The notes under the pieces were generated by a model. That model saw only the letters and a list, made by a program, of their open reading frames with translations. It made no database searches and was not told where the DNA came from. 64,000 nucleotides of DNA from Spirodela intermedia. Lineage: Eukaryota; Streptophyta; Magnoliopsida; Alismatales; Araceae. The stretch lies in assembly GCA_902729315.2 (NCBI GenBank), contig LR746265.1, positions 1,716,892 to 1,780,891 of the forward strand, in the 5' to 3' direction. Each line of letters starts with the position of its first letter. The first letter of the stretch is position 1. Positions 41,701 through 53,733 of the stretch are shown here, piece by piece. The translations under genes and the position numbers were made by a program.

Positions 41701-42244
41701 TGATAGCAAAAGGTAACCAATACATAGGGCCAGGGGTCCTTGATGATGGATCCTTGGTCAGCATTCCTTACATTTCTAGTATATGATTAATAGTTCTCGC
41801 TCCAGCTAACATCAGGGTAGTGATGTCCTCTACTCTCCCCTTGGATGATGTCATGCTCATTACATCATCATTTGATCTTGTGACTTTGGGTCACCATGTT
41901 AGTATTATTTACAATGTTGTTGTGCCTTCTGGTGCACGCGGCATGCTCACATGCATTGTCATTGTGCCGACGCATGTGCATTCTATCCTCCCATGTGTAG
42001 GTGTCGCCCCAATGCACATAGGTGTTGCGCCATCGCATGTGGGTGCCGTGCCACCACATGCAGATGTCGCATCATCGGATGCAAGTGCCGCACCGGCATG
42101 TACAAGTGTCTTGCCACTATGTGTGGGTGCCATGTTGCCACATCAATGGACACAAGCACCCTACCAATGCACGTTGTTTCCGTGACAACACACGACGCAG
42201 TGTTGTTGCTAAGGGTGGTTACTATAGATGGACTTTTAGTAACA
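41700..42244 (-). repeat. Probable 3' LTR of the outer gypsy element (inner edge at 42244)
   Basis: On the minus strand an LTR-like start TGTTACTAAAAG begins at 42244, directly after a purine-rich tract (PPT) on that strand at 42245-42258. That is the arrangement expected at the start of a 3' LTR, and it repeats the arrangement of the inner element. The far (lower) edge could not be fixed because no second LTR copy was found to align with. The region includes a 21-bp minisatellite at 41958-42146. Confidence 0.5.
41958..42146. repeat. 21-bp minisatellite, about nine units
   Basis: Units of 21 bp with the core GGTGYCGYNCCA-CATG. Clear units start at 42000, 42021, 42042, 42063, 42084, 42105 and 42126; two more diverged units start at 41958 and 41979. 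Because 21 is a multiple of 3, the array is open in several frames and mimics a repeat protein. It lies inside the predicted LTR, so it is not a gene. Confidence 0.85.
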
Positions 42245-42258
42245 TTCTCCCCCTTTTG
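42245..42258 (-). promoter_or_regulatory. Polypurine tract of the outer gypsy element
   Basis: Minus-strand CAAAAGGGGGAGAA immediately precedes the LTR start. This is the plus-strand priming site of reverse transcription. It closely resembles the PPT of the inner element at 46108-46120. Confidence 0.65.
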
Positions 42259-45200
42259 TGAGATCCAACATCCTCATTGAATGTTGTCGACCATAGTAAG
42301 CTTGGATTAAGTCCTCAAATTACCACAAGTTACGTCCTTCTCCCACATAATCATTTTTTGTGATTGTCATATCCACTAAATATGGTAAAAAGTGTTACAA
42401 TGGGCATGATTGCACCTAATCTTGTCAACCACCTAACAATCTAATATTACTAATGCCGAGTTAGAGTAGTGTGCCTAGATAATTGGTGGAGGTCGGTGTA
42501 GTTTATTTCACTCTAAAATGTTCTCATATGTATGATAAGTTTTCAATAGAGACACATGGAAGACCAAGTGTACTAAGAGGCATAGAAGAAGTTGAAACTA
42601 TAAGTTAACAACCTCACTTGACCCACTATTTGAAAATATTCATCAAAGTGATGACCCAATCAATTGTGCCGCTTCTATATTTGGAGGCTCTTGTGAGTAG
42701 GATAGATACAAAATAGTACCCAGTCCCCTACTACATATTCAACTTCTCGTTGGTGTTGATTAGTATTTTTCTTCATACTTTGGGCTACTCTTGTCAATGA
42801 CTCTCATGCTTCTTCAATGAGATCATTGTCGTTCTTGGTAAAAGAGTAAGCAATTAGCAAGTATCATATTTCACAAGCTTAAAGAGAGTCAATGGTTGCT
42901 TGCTAATGACAAGTTCAAATGGCAAGTGTCCTATAGACATGTATTATTAGATGTTGTGGATAAATTGGGCGACATTTAATAGATCTATCCAATTGTCATG
43001 CCATGTCATGACATAATGTTTGAGGCAATCTTCTAAGAGCCCATTTACTCTCTTTATCTAGCCATTTGTCTATAGATGAAAAGTAGTTGAAAAGTTAAGC
43101 TCATTGCCAAGAAGAATGAAGATAGTTGACTAGAATCATCTTATGAAATGAGGATTGTGATCAAATATGATGTTGCATGGTATCTTTCATAATTTAACTA
43201 TGAGTGTCAATAAGAGCAACGCCACCTCTTCTAAATTATACTTCAACCGTGTCAATCTAAAGGTTGCATACTTCAAGAATCTATCCACTATTACCAAGAT
43301 GGCATCATGGTCACCCACCCCTAGGAGGCTTGTAAAAAAGTCAATGAATAGAGATTCTCATGGTCCTTCTAGAATAGATAGTGATTCCAATGTCCATGTG
43401 GCATTATGTCATTCTACTCTGTCTTGTTGGCAATCTAAGCAAGAGTAGACATAGGTTTTCATGTCTCACTCCATGTTGGACAAAGGTAGTTGCCGACCAA
43501 TAACACATGTTTATTGTTGTCCAAGATATCATATATGTGATACATTGTGAGTCTCTCCAAAGAGGTGTCATTGTAGTTGGCCCTTATGTGACAAATAGAG
43601 TATTTGCCCTTTTGTGTATAAGATGTCATCTTCCACCCATAATCATTAAGTCTCTCCCATCTCCATTTGTTATAAGAGGTCTTTGGTTGCTAGATCTATA
43701 TAATATGATGTCCTTATTTCATCTAATAATGTGCATGAGCTCGTTGAGAGGACAATCACAATTTCAATGACTTCTCATCAACTCAAGGCATCGACAACTA
43801 CATTAGTCTCGCCTTACTTGTACTTAAGTGAGAAGTCATATTTTATTAAGAAGTTCTGTCACTAAGCTTCTAAAAGTTGAAACAACTAGTAGTCACATTG
43901 GTAGTGTATATGACAAATATTTATCTAAAAGATAGTGTTATCAAATCTGCAAGTAGTGCACTACTACTGTCATTTTCTTTTCATGTACTGAATATCGCTA
44001 CTCTATATCACTCATATTTTTTTCTTTTGTAGGCTACAAGATGTTCCTCCTACATTAAAATCCTTTCAATAGTTATTTATGAAGTATCTATTTATACCTT
44101 GAAATATTCATTGAAGTTTAGGAATTATAACATAGGTTTTCTCATTACTATTTCTTGCAAGCTATCAAATGTTTGTTGACATGTCTTAGTCTATGCCGAC
44201 TTCTAATCTTTCTTCAAGAGATCAATGAGTGGTGCTGCAATCCATGAGAAGCTTTGAATAAATTTACAATAGTAGTTGGCGAGTCTCAAGAATGATCTCA
44301 ATTCTCATACCCCGTTAGGCATTGACCATTGATCAATCACGATTACTTTCTTCCAGTCTATATAGATTGAGCTATTACCCACCACATAGCACAAAAATTC
44401 AACCTCCGTGATCACAAAGGCATACTTTACTAGGTTTAGATATAATTGATAATCATTCAATGTCTTCAATACATGTTACAAATGTAACAAGTGTTCTTGT
44501 AGGGTACTATTATATATCAAAATGTCGTCTAAGTATACAATAACAAACTTGTCCAAGAAGAGACAATATATGATTCATGAAGGCACAAAATGTGTTAGGA
44601 TCATTTGTTACTCTAAAACGCATAATAGTGAACTCATATGACTCATAACGTGTACACACGTTGTCTTCTGTTCTTCCTTACCTTTTAATTCATACATGAC
44701 AGTAACCACTCTTTAGATCTAATTTTGAGAAGATCTTTACTTCTCTCAATTAGTCAAATAAGTCATCGATGTTAGGTACTAGGTACTTGTTCCTCACTGT
44801 GATTTTGTTCAATGCCTTATAATCCACACAAAGCTTTAACGTACCATCTTTCTTTCTCTAGAAAATAATCGGACTTAAATGGGGCATGAGAAGGGTGAAT
44901 ATGTCATGCCATCAGCAGCTCTTCTAGTTGCTTTCTCAGTTCTTTTAGATGTGACAGTAACATCTTGTATAGGGCCATGGCTAGTGGTCGTTCCCCGATA
45001 GTAATTTGATTGCATGTTCAATGTCTCGCCTTAGTAGTAAGTTCATATGAAGATTTTCAAGCATGTTGGTATGCCTTTACTTCTCCTTCCACCTCCCATA
45101 ATGTGACAAGGAAGGTATATGGCCCTTCTTAAAGTTAAAATTCAATTATATTACATAAATAAATTAGAGCTTTGTCATCTCTTATGTGGATCCCTACATA

Positions 45201-45455
45201 AAATAAGATTGCTCACCCTCACATATGAGAGTTTCATTGTAGTGTAGGAAAATTTTCAACTTCACCTTGATCGTGAAGTCGGCACCCAAGATGATCACAT
45301 AAAATTTCTTTCATTTTTAAGACTAGAAAATCTAATGTGTCCATCTAAATACCCATTTAGACTTTCACCTATTGTGTCAGTCATATGAATGTCTTGGCTT
45401 CATAATTGATAACTTTGATTCTGTTACTAATCTGAACCAACCACAGTCCCAATCA

Positions 45456-45460
45456 ACAGG
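45456..45460. repeat. Target-site duplication, left copy (ACAGG)
   Basis: ACAGG directly abuts the TGTTACACC end of the inner element and matches the copy at 52910-52914 on the other side. A 5-bp duplication is the standard size for Ty3/gypsy integrases. Confidence 0.9.
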
Positions 45461-46107
45461 TGTTACACCCCAGGTGAGATGTGACACTAGATAGCTAAGA
45501 TTCGCTCGTCAATTAACTTTCTAAATATTTAATAAAGCTCACAAAGGGTCCCTCCCTCTCCCATCCGCTCCCCACCTTCCTCAATTATAAAGGGGGAGGG
45601 AAGTAGACTAACCATTATAGGGGGTTCGAAGTAGATGTTATGCATGAACTATAGTTAGTCGTTGGGGCATAAAAGTCATCTTACTCGCTAATCATTAAGG
45701 TGTCTTGAGCGCCTTGCAAACCATTCTGCCTGCCTAGATATCATCCTATATGTCGGCGTCTAATGTGTCCCACAAGACTATGTTCCTACCATCATGTAGG
45801 TGTGTTAGTCTTCCCACCTCCTACAGGGGTTTTGTGTATCTAGGGACCCATTTTGTCTTGGGTCCTGTGATGCCATACCTTGCCACCATGGTGCATAAGT
45901 CTGTCGTGCTGTGTGCATTTGTTGTGCCCACTTTGCCAAGCACGCCCACCGTGTCACACGCGCCTACTATGTCATGTACGTCTACCATGCTCGCTGTGTC
46001 GCGTGCGTCTACCACACCCCATGTGCTTATCCCACTATGTGAGCCTGCCTTGTCGCAGTCCATGTTGTCCCTTACAAGTCTACTACATTATTGCTTCCTC
46101 TATGACA
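45461..46107 (-). repeat. 3' LTR of the inner gypsy element (647 bp)
   Basis: On the plus strand it runs from TGTTACACCCCAGG to CTTCCTCTATGACA. On the element's own strand it therefore starts TGTCA and ends TAACA, the TG...CA form. It aligns along its whole length with 52253-52909, but the copies differ at many positions (by eye about 15-20% in the first 200 bp). It carries an 18-bp-period minisatellite at about 45902-46027. Confidence 0.9.
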
Positions 46108-46120
46108 TTCTCCCCCCTTT
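46108..46120 (-). promoter_or_regulatory. Polypurine tract of the inner gypsy element
   Basis: Minus-strand AAAGGGGGGAGAA lies directly upstream of the 3' LTR start TGTCA. It is the expected second-strand primer and fixes both the strand and the LTR edge. Confidence 0.85.
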
Positions 46121-46439
46121 GAAGAATCTAATGTCCTCATTGGATGAGTTGTGAGGTACTTGGCAAGTTGTTCCTCAAACTATCGTAAGTCCTTCTGGTG
46201 GTGCTACATTGCCACTTTTGTGGGTCCCCTTCCCATCATATGAGGAAGTCGGTGTGCTTGTGCACATTATGGTGGCCACCTCCGTCACTGAACTTATGGG
46301 CTAGGATATCGTCAATTTTTGTTGAGAAGATTATTTTGGCTGATTAAGATTGTTGCATAACTTTATTCTCTTCCAGGTTCTTCTAGTCGGCCTTATACCT
46401 TGATGTGACTTAATCATTGTATAATAAATCATGTAAATT

Positions 46440-48010
46440 AAAATTTTATAAAGCTACAAAATATTAATTTTTAGATATTGAGAAATATTTCTAAACAAAT
46501 ATATCAATTATAATTTAATAAAACTTTCAAAAATAGTGATAATTTTCCAAGTCAATCACACATATGTAATATAATATTAGATAATTTTTTAGAATTTTAC
46601 TCAAAAAAATATTTTTTTATATAAATTCTATATTATAAAATGAAAATAAAATATATTTAAAATTTATAATACAAATAAGGGTGCATACCTCATGATGACA
46701 TCAATGTCTAACAAATGCGAATCGGGCAAAAATAGAGTTCCATCTGGTGATTTTTACATAAGCGATTACAAACGATTAAATTTATCAAATTAAGAACTAT
46801 AAAAACTAGAAGAATCGTAATTGAATGAGATATAACTTGGTAAATTTAGATCACACAAATTACTACTAAATGAAGTAAAAATTAAGTTGAAAGCAAGAAA
46901 ATAGAGTTTTAATATCATGACGACAATGCATCGGCGGTGCACCGGAATCTTGAGTGTTCGGAAGGATCGTCATGCAGTGTCAACGGCCTTAAAAACTCTC
47001 CTTGAATAATGACGATATAAACAATCTTTAGATCTTCTTGCGAAGTCTAGAGATCAATGAAATAAGTCGTTGAATTGTCTCTAACAACTGTCACTTGACA
47101 AAGTAGAAAAACACTAACTTTGCAGCTCTCTAGTAATTGTCACTAGACGAAGAGGAGTTGAATAGAGGTGGGACACGTGTTAGGAAACTTCGTCATTAAG
47201 TCCTTTTAGTAAGAGGAGGCTCTTCGTCACATCCGGTACGCTCTTAGGAGGTGGTGACTTGTCTTCCAACAGATCGTCATCTTTCTAACGACGGCTTGTT
47301 TAGTGATCAAATAGAGATGCTTTACTCGATAGATTTGCGATCGTTTTATCATAAATTGTTCAACAATTTTAGTAACAATACTCCATAAATTACGTTGACA
47401 AGATTTTTGCCGATGATCTAATGATTTTAGTGACTTAATTCTTCTCCAGCAATCTACAAAAAAATTGTGATAATCAAATAAAAAATACGAGTTTTGGCTC
47501 TAAAAAGATTTGAACTCACACTAGTTGCCTACCTTCAAAGCCTTTTAGGAGAAGGTGTGACGCGAATTTAGTCTCACATTGCTTGTGCGTTGAAATTTTG
47601 AGCAAATAAATATTAATATCATATTTTTCAAGCAATGAGTCCCTTTCTCCTATGTGTACGACCACTTCTTGCCCCACAATAGACTGGCCACCGGTGACGT
47701 GGAAAGGAAGTGGTGCATGCATGCCCCCATTGATCTTAGCCGCTCAAGCCCCTACTTATGACTCCCCTTGATTGCACTTCTAACTCGCTTGCGGGACCAA
47801 CTGGCCATTTTATTATATTTTTATTTGTATTCTTTTTTTTCATTTATTTCAAAAATAAGACTATAAAAACATATAAATTCATAACAAATTACATAATTAG
47901 ACAAAAATTCATATTAATTAACTAAAATTCATATTTTATAATTTAACGTAAATATAAGTCTATTTATCATAAATTAAGACTAAAATTATATTATTTACTA
48001 ATTATTAACT
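46440..48010. other. AT-rich insertion of unknown type inside the inner gypsy element
   Basis: Gypsy coding sequence stops after HVSLLKRYDKSS (about 48010, minus strand) and resumes as chromodomain-like sequence below about 46440. The ~1.57 kb between is far more AT-rich than the element and has no gypsy similarity. Its centre (46700-47760) is less AT-rich than its ends. I could not define terminal repeats, a target duplication or coding sequence. A non-autonomous element or solo LTR is possible. Confidence 0.5.
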
Positions 48011-50424
48011 CATGATAATGAAGATTTATCATACCTCTTCAATAATGATACATGAAAGATCAAGTGAATGGGCAACCTCAAGGACAACTGTACTCTATAT
48101 GTCATTGAGCCAATTTGCTCTAAGATAGTAAAGGGACCTTCAAACTATGGAAGTAAGTTTCAGCTCTTAGTAGTGTCTCTCATGCATTCGTGACTACATG
48201 ACACCTCTTAGAGGCGTCTAGTAGTTGGAATGATTAATAGCCCATGGCTAGCTTAAAGGGGGAGTAACCTATGACACTACTTTATTAGAGGTTATATGTC
48301 AACTGTGTGGAATCTAGTAGTTTTGTCCAATTGTTCTACTTGACTAAGACATAGTGTATGAGATATTCCTCCAATATACTATTCAAATGTTTCGTCTGGT
48401 CATCTATCTATGGATGGTATGTGGTGGAGAAGTGTAATTGTGTCCCTAATTCAGTGAACAACACTTTCTAATATCTCTCGATGAAACATGCATCTCTATC
48501 AAATATGATTCTCTAAGGCAGCCCTCAATACTTGACCACATGCTTGAATATCAGTTGTGCCGCCTACTCTTCTAAACAATGTTGATTAGTGGCCACGAAT
48601 ATCTCTTACTTCATGAGGTTATCAACAGTCATGAGTATGATATCAGCCTCTTCATTCTTTGACAAGGTAGTAATGAGATTAAGGGTAATGGTGTGTCATG
48701 GTACCTCTAAAAGGAGAAGTGGTTACAATAGTCTCGTTGGACAGTGACGTTCTATCTTGTATTATTAGTAGATCATGCATGACTTGACATAGGTTTCTAC
48801 ATTTTTCTATCTTTGGTTAGTAAGTAGTCCCTACTCAACAAGGCCAAGATACATTGTTGACCTAGGTGACCCAACCACTAAGTGTTGGAGGTCCCTAATT
48901 ATTAGGATGTATATTGATTATCCTTTTATGAATAGTAGTCCATCTTCATACTAATATTGTCATGTTGTGTTAGCTTGAATTTAGGCAAACATCTTCTAGA
49001 TGTAGTAGTCTCATTTACAAGTCACCTTGACCTACTACAACACATCTATAGTTAATTTTATTCGTATAAATGACTTGGTGAATCATTTATGATTCATTGG
49101 TCATAAGACTATGTAAATCAAATATAATAGAAAAAAATTCAAGTTAAAAGATAAAAAATCTTAGTCATCTTTATTTTGAAATACTCATAAAGTTGTTGTT
49201 GAATCAACTGAGTAGTCAAGTTTCTTATACTTTATTTTTGGGATCTAATCTAAATTTTGTGTTGGTCACATAATCTTTGTTGTCATCTCCCCTCACGATT
49301 GAGGGCATCTACAACAAGGTTTTGAGCCCTTAGTTTATAATGAATATCACAATTGTATTTGGCTAGAAATTATTGTCATCTTACATGCTTATCTATGAGT
49401 CTTGATTGTGATGAGAAATAAATATTTACCATGTTTTCAATAAATATGGTGAACTTACTATCAAGTAGGTAATGATGTCATCTCTTTTTTGTGGATGGGG
49501 TAGTTTCGCTTGGTACTATTTAGCTTTCAACTTTCAAAAGTCATCGAGTGACCTTCTTAGTTGAGCACGCCCCCCATTGCCGCACTACCAACATCTATGT
49601 GCAAGACAAATGGTTTATCAAAATCGAAGGAGAAGTTTTGATGAAATTACTAGCTTAAGTTTGTTGAAAGCTTCTTCTCACACTAGCATATTGTCAAACC
49701 TTGTCTTTCTTCAAAAAATTGATGAGAGGGGTCACAATTTGGAAGAATCTTTTTATGAATCTTCTGTAATAATTAGTAAGCCCTAAGAATGACTATAAGT
49801 CTTTAATATTTCGTGGTGCTGTCCATTCCTTAATGGCTTTTGCTTTCATTTTGTTCATGTGTACTTTTCTTTTACCGATAATGTGCTACAAGAAGTTCAC
49901 TTCCTTTTTAACAAAATTATATTTAGAAGGGTTCAAGTATAAATTATTCTTTCAAAGTAATTTCAATACTATGGAAAGGTGGTTGAAGTGTTCTTACATA
50001 TTGTGAATGTAGATCAATATGTTATCTAAGTAAATAACTATGAACACATCTAAATATGACTAAAAAATAGAGTTTATTATAGTACAAAAAGTAGTCATGT
50101 CATTGGTGAGCCCAAAGAGTATTATTGTGAACCCCAATGACCCATATTAGATTACACATGCTATCTTAGGTTTGTTATTTGCCAAGATTTGCACTTGATG
50201 ATATTTACTCTTCAAGTCCAGCTTTAAAAATATATTTTTACTGCACCTAGTTGATCAAATAGGTTTTTGGCATTTAAGATTGAATACCTATTGTAAATAG
50301 TGAGCTTGTTCAAAGCTTTATATTTCACACACAACCTGAGATTTATGTCCTTCTAAAATAACAACAGTGCATCGAATGGTGACTTGGACGATTGTAGGTA
50401 TCTTACTTTCAGTAAACCTTAAAT

Positions 50425-50649
50425 CTATGTGCGTAATTCTACAAGGTGATGTGGTGGCATCTTGTACAGTGCCTGCACTAGGGGATTGGCCCCTAAGACT
50501 AGCTCTATGACATAGTCTACCCCTCTTCTTAGATGTAGTTTGGTCGGTAACTTCTCTAGTAACTTATCAGCAAACTCCATTAGTAGTTGTTGAATTTCAG
50601 TAGGGATCTTAGTTTGCTCTACCCATGGGCTGATTTGGACAGTCAACAA
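50425..50649 (-). pseudogene. Gypsy pol fragment: start of reverse transcriptase (inner element)
   Basis: The longest open piece of the inner element's pol. It shows LLMEFADKLLEKLPTKLHLR, VDYVIELVLGANPLVQALYK and MPPHHLVELRT, the usual start of gypsy RT (F.DVF...LPPHR..DH.I.L..GA.P....YR..P.E). It is cut by stops on both sides and sits in the middle of the element between the zinc knuckle and integrase. Confidence 0.8.
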
Positions 50650-52237
50650 GAAAGTCTCCTTCCCTTTTCTTAGTATCTTATGTACCTATTGTGCTGAGAT
50701 CACTTTGTCACGTGATCATGTTAGTTCATAGTGTTTTGTATGATTTACTTCAACAGTCGAGACAAAGTATGGCCTTTTATCCCCTTAGATTGTCACCCCA
50801 TTAGAAAAAATTCTTGTAGCTGCCTTTGTTAAGAAGTCCATACCCAATAATATACCAAAGGAGGTAGGAGACATCACCATGTAATCTAAGTGACCCTCCC
50901 ACCTCCCCACCTTTGTGCGTACTTCCTTTGCTACTCCCACAAGTGGTTGCATAGAGGAGTCTATAGCCTTGAATCGTGTCTTAGTGGGTTCTACCTTGAG
51001 GCCAATTTTCTAAACTTCTTCTAGATAAATAAAGTTCCATGTTGCACCACTGTCCACCATTGTTGTGATTATTTCTTCATCAACTTGGGTCTTGACATAC
51101 ACCAATCTCTTTCCTGATTATCTTTGTATTGGTTGTAAGCAATTGATGATTTTAAAAGAGTTGATGCCTTTCTCAACTTCCTCTTCATCATTGCTCAGTT
51201 GGATGGTGTTCAACCATAGTTTTTTGTTGAAGTTTAGATAGTCACACTTCCTATGTGGTTCTCCACAATTGAAACAGCTCGTTTCGTATGGTCTCTTAGT
51301 GTTCTTAGACAAAGTTGGGTTGGGTAATATTTGAGTCGTCAGGCTTGTGCGTCCTCCTCCCTGTCCCTACTATCTATTTCTCTTGCCATATCACCCCCTG
51401 TGGCCCCTTGACACAGCTTATAAGGTAGGTAGATTGATAATCCTTGTGGCTCTCGATGATCCTACACATTTCATCTAGGGTGGACGCATGGTACTTAAGG
51501 CATTCTTTCATTGCCCACGGTTGTAATCCGATCAAGAAAAATTATATTTTGAGTTCTTTGAGCATCATTGAGATGTTACCATCAATGTCAAGAATCTCTA
51601 CACATTCTTGTGTGGAGTCACTTTGTTTTAGCATTATCAACTCGGACACCACTTCAAACAGCCAAGTCGAGGGTCTAAAATATCACTTGAGAGAGGTTTT
51701 AAAATCCTCTCATATCTCTGGCATGTCTTCTCCCTTCGTCCTCTATCATAGGACTGCTGAGTCTTTGAAGAATCATGTGGTGATCCCAAGGCATTTTGCA
51801 TCAATGTAGTCATGGTCCTTGAGGTAGTTTTCTACCTCCCACAAGGAGGCATCCACCTTAGCCATATCCTTCTGGCCTGAAAACAACATAGGTGGGAGAA
51901 GGCCAATTCTCTTCTAACGTTCCATCTGGGAGTTTATCTCCTATTGATGGAGTCACTCACTAAAGGTTTTGAAGTATTCCTCTGTTGCAAGAGGTTCCTC
52001 CCCAATAGTATTGCTCCTAGATTCTCTTTGAAGCTCCTCCACCTTCATGTTTGTCAACCAAATGTGCTCCTCTAGTCACTCTTGCCTCTTGTTGAGTGCT
52101 CTTTCCACCGAGCCATCATTTCATAGAGTTTGGACATGTTTCCTTGAGCGCCCTTTCAACCGCCTAGAAGGACTCATATGTGGATTGTAGTTCTTACTCC
52201 AATCATATAATACGTGGCCCTTGCCCCCTTTCTCTCA

Positions 52238-52251
52238 TGGCTCTAATACCA
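52238..52251 (-). promoter_or_regulatory. Primer binding site (initiator Met tRNA type)
   Basis: Minus-strand TGGTATTAGAGCCA lies one base inside the 5' LTR. It differs by one base from the classic plant PBS TGGTATCAGAGC, which is complementary to the 3' end of tRNA-iMet. It fixes the element's orientation. Confidence 0.9.
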
Positions 52252-52252
52252 T

Positions 52253-52909
52253 TGTTACACCTCGAGTGAGATGTGACACTAAATAGTTAAGATTCGCTCT
52301 CCAGTAGCCCTCTAAATATTTAATAAAGCTCACAAAGGGTCCCTCCCTCCCTTGTCTACTCTTCACCTTCCTCAATTATGAAGGGGGAGAGAGGCAGACT
52401 AGCCGTTATGGGGGGTTTGGAGTAGCCATTATGCTTGAGTTGTAGTTAGTCATTAGGGCCTAACGGTCATCTTGCTCACTAGCTGTTGGGGCACCTCAGG
52501 TGTCCTACCAACTATTTTGTCTATCTAGGCGTCATCTCGCCTGACATCCATTGTGTCCCCCGAGACTACGTTCCTACCATCATGCGGGTGTATGAGTCTT
52601 CCCACCTCTTGTAGGGGTTTCATATGTTTGAGAACCCATTTTGTCTTGGGTCTTGTGATGTCACACCTTGCCGCCATGCCACACAAGTCCATCATGTCGC
52701 ATGCATCTGTCATGCTCGCTCTACTGAGTGCACCCACCGTGTCGCACATGCCTACTATACTGTGCACGCATGCCATGCCCGCCACGCATGCCCATTGTGC
52801 CACACACATCCGCTGCGCCATACATGCTTATCCTACCACATGAGCTTGCCATGTCGTAGGTGCATGTTGTCCCTTGTGGGTCTACTATGCCACTGCTTCC
52901 TCCGTGACA
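52253..52909 (-). repeat. 5' LTR of the inner gypsy element (657 bp)
   Basis: From TGTTACACCTCGAG to CTTCCTCCGTGACA on the plus strand, the partner of 45461-46107. It contains an 18-bp-period minisatellite at about 52692-52827 (units such as CGTGTCGCACATGCCTAC and CATGCCCGCCACGCATGC). Confidence 0.9.
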
Positions 52910-52914
52910 ACAGG
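52910..52914. repeat. Target-site duplication, right copy (ACAGG)
   Basis: ACAGG directly follows the TGACA end of the upper LTR and matches 45456-45460. The sequence to its right belongs to the protease region of the outer gypsy element. Confidence 0.9.
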
Positions 52915-53176
52915 CATCTCCTTTAGATAAAAAATTGCGGGTCACCTTGGAATCTATTAAGGCCCTTATTGATATATTGTTGACTATGGCCTCCACAAAT
53001 AATAATTACTTCTTCAATCTTTAGTGGGGGTTGTTCTAATGCCAACATTGGGTTGAGCTGGACTCTCACTATATAGCAGTCTACACTCTAATGGAGTTTC
53101 CTATAGATGTGACACCTTATCCACTTGGGGCCCTTTCTATTTTAGGTTCTATTAGGTGGCTCCCAACCTCATTCTA

Positions 53177-53733
53177 TTAGCAGCGGACTCTCTCATATGT
53201 GATTGTTGCTGAGTCGTTTGTTTCTTTGTGAGTTGTCATTATTGTTATTTGATTGTTCTTGTCGATCAAGCCATCTGCCACCATCATCACAGCATGAATG
53301 TCTTGAGCACCATGTCGACGAAGTTTATTTTTAGCCCATGTTTGTAGCCCTTCTATGATGTAATGAAGTTTGTCTTCTTCCTTCATTCATGGTACTATCA
53401 ATCGGAACATTGAAAACTTCTCCACATACCCCCAAATGGGCCCCATGTGCTTCAAAGTCCAAATGACTTATTTTGAGTTGACAGGTTGGAATTGCTCATA
53501 GATCTCTCTTGCCAACTTGTTCTAATAGATCATTGTCAATCTTGACTTATCCTTTGACTAAAGTTGCCACCATGTCTTGGCATGCCCTGCAAGGAATAAG
53601 CTGCAAACAAAAACCTTTTTTCCTCCAATGAGGTACTTGCATTTAGATATCTTTGTAAATCTTTAAGAAAAATTTCAAATAACATTACATCCCTCTCGCC
53701 CGAGTAATGTCTAGGTTTCGATGCTTTGACCAA
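53177..53733 (-). pseudogene. gag remnants of the outer gypsy element
   Basis: Two open pieces on the minus strand. 53536-53733 has SKPRHYSGERDVMLFEIFLK and LFAAYSLQG, the retrotransposon gag (Retrotrans_gag family) region. 53177-53386 has EEDKLHYIIEGLQTWAKNKL and MMVADGLIDKN, matching the EE.KL..F..GL..WA..EL and AM..AD.L motifs just downstream of it. They are separated by shifts and stops. Confidence 0.75.

Larger units (their letters stand above)
45461..52909 (-). mobile_element. Inner Ty3/gypsy retrotransposon with both LTRs and ACAGG target duplication
   Basis: A 7449-bp element on the minus strand: 5' LTR 52253-52909, primer site 52238-52251, zinc knuckle CFNCGEPHRKC at about 51240-51270, RT at about 49900-50650 (KLPTKLHLRRGVDYVIEL, LCVKYKALNKLTI, AKNLFDQLGAVKI), integrase at about 48100-48900 (IIFDRDACF, and QLSLRLPIHLIFHVSLLKRYD at its end), chromodomain-like sequence at about 46150-46330, PPT 46108-46120, 3' LTR 45461-46107. 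Stops and shifts throughout and strongly diverged LTRs show that it is old and inactive. It lies in the protease of the outer gypsy element. An AT-rich block at about 46440-48010 interrupts it between integrase and chromodomain. Confidence 0.92.

Noticed and set aside
41820-42280. Overlapping open frames that look like a His/Cys/Pro repeat protein
   Set aside because: They are produced by a 21-bp minisatellite open in several frames on both strands and lie in a predicted LTR.
45750-46154. Open frame of 134 codons on the plus strand
   Set aside because: It lies inside the 3' LTR of a minus-strand element and runs through its minisatellite; the partner LTR is open too, but with different content.
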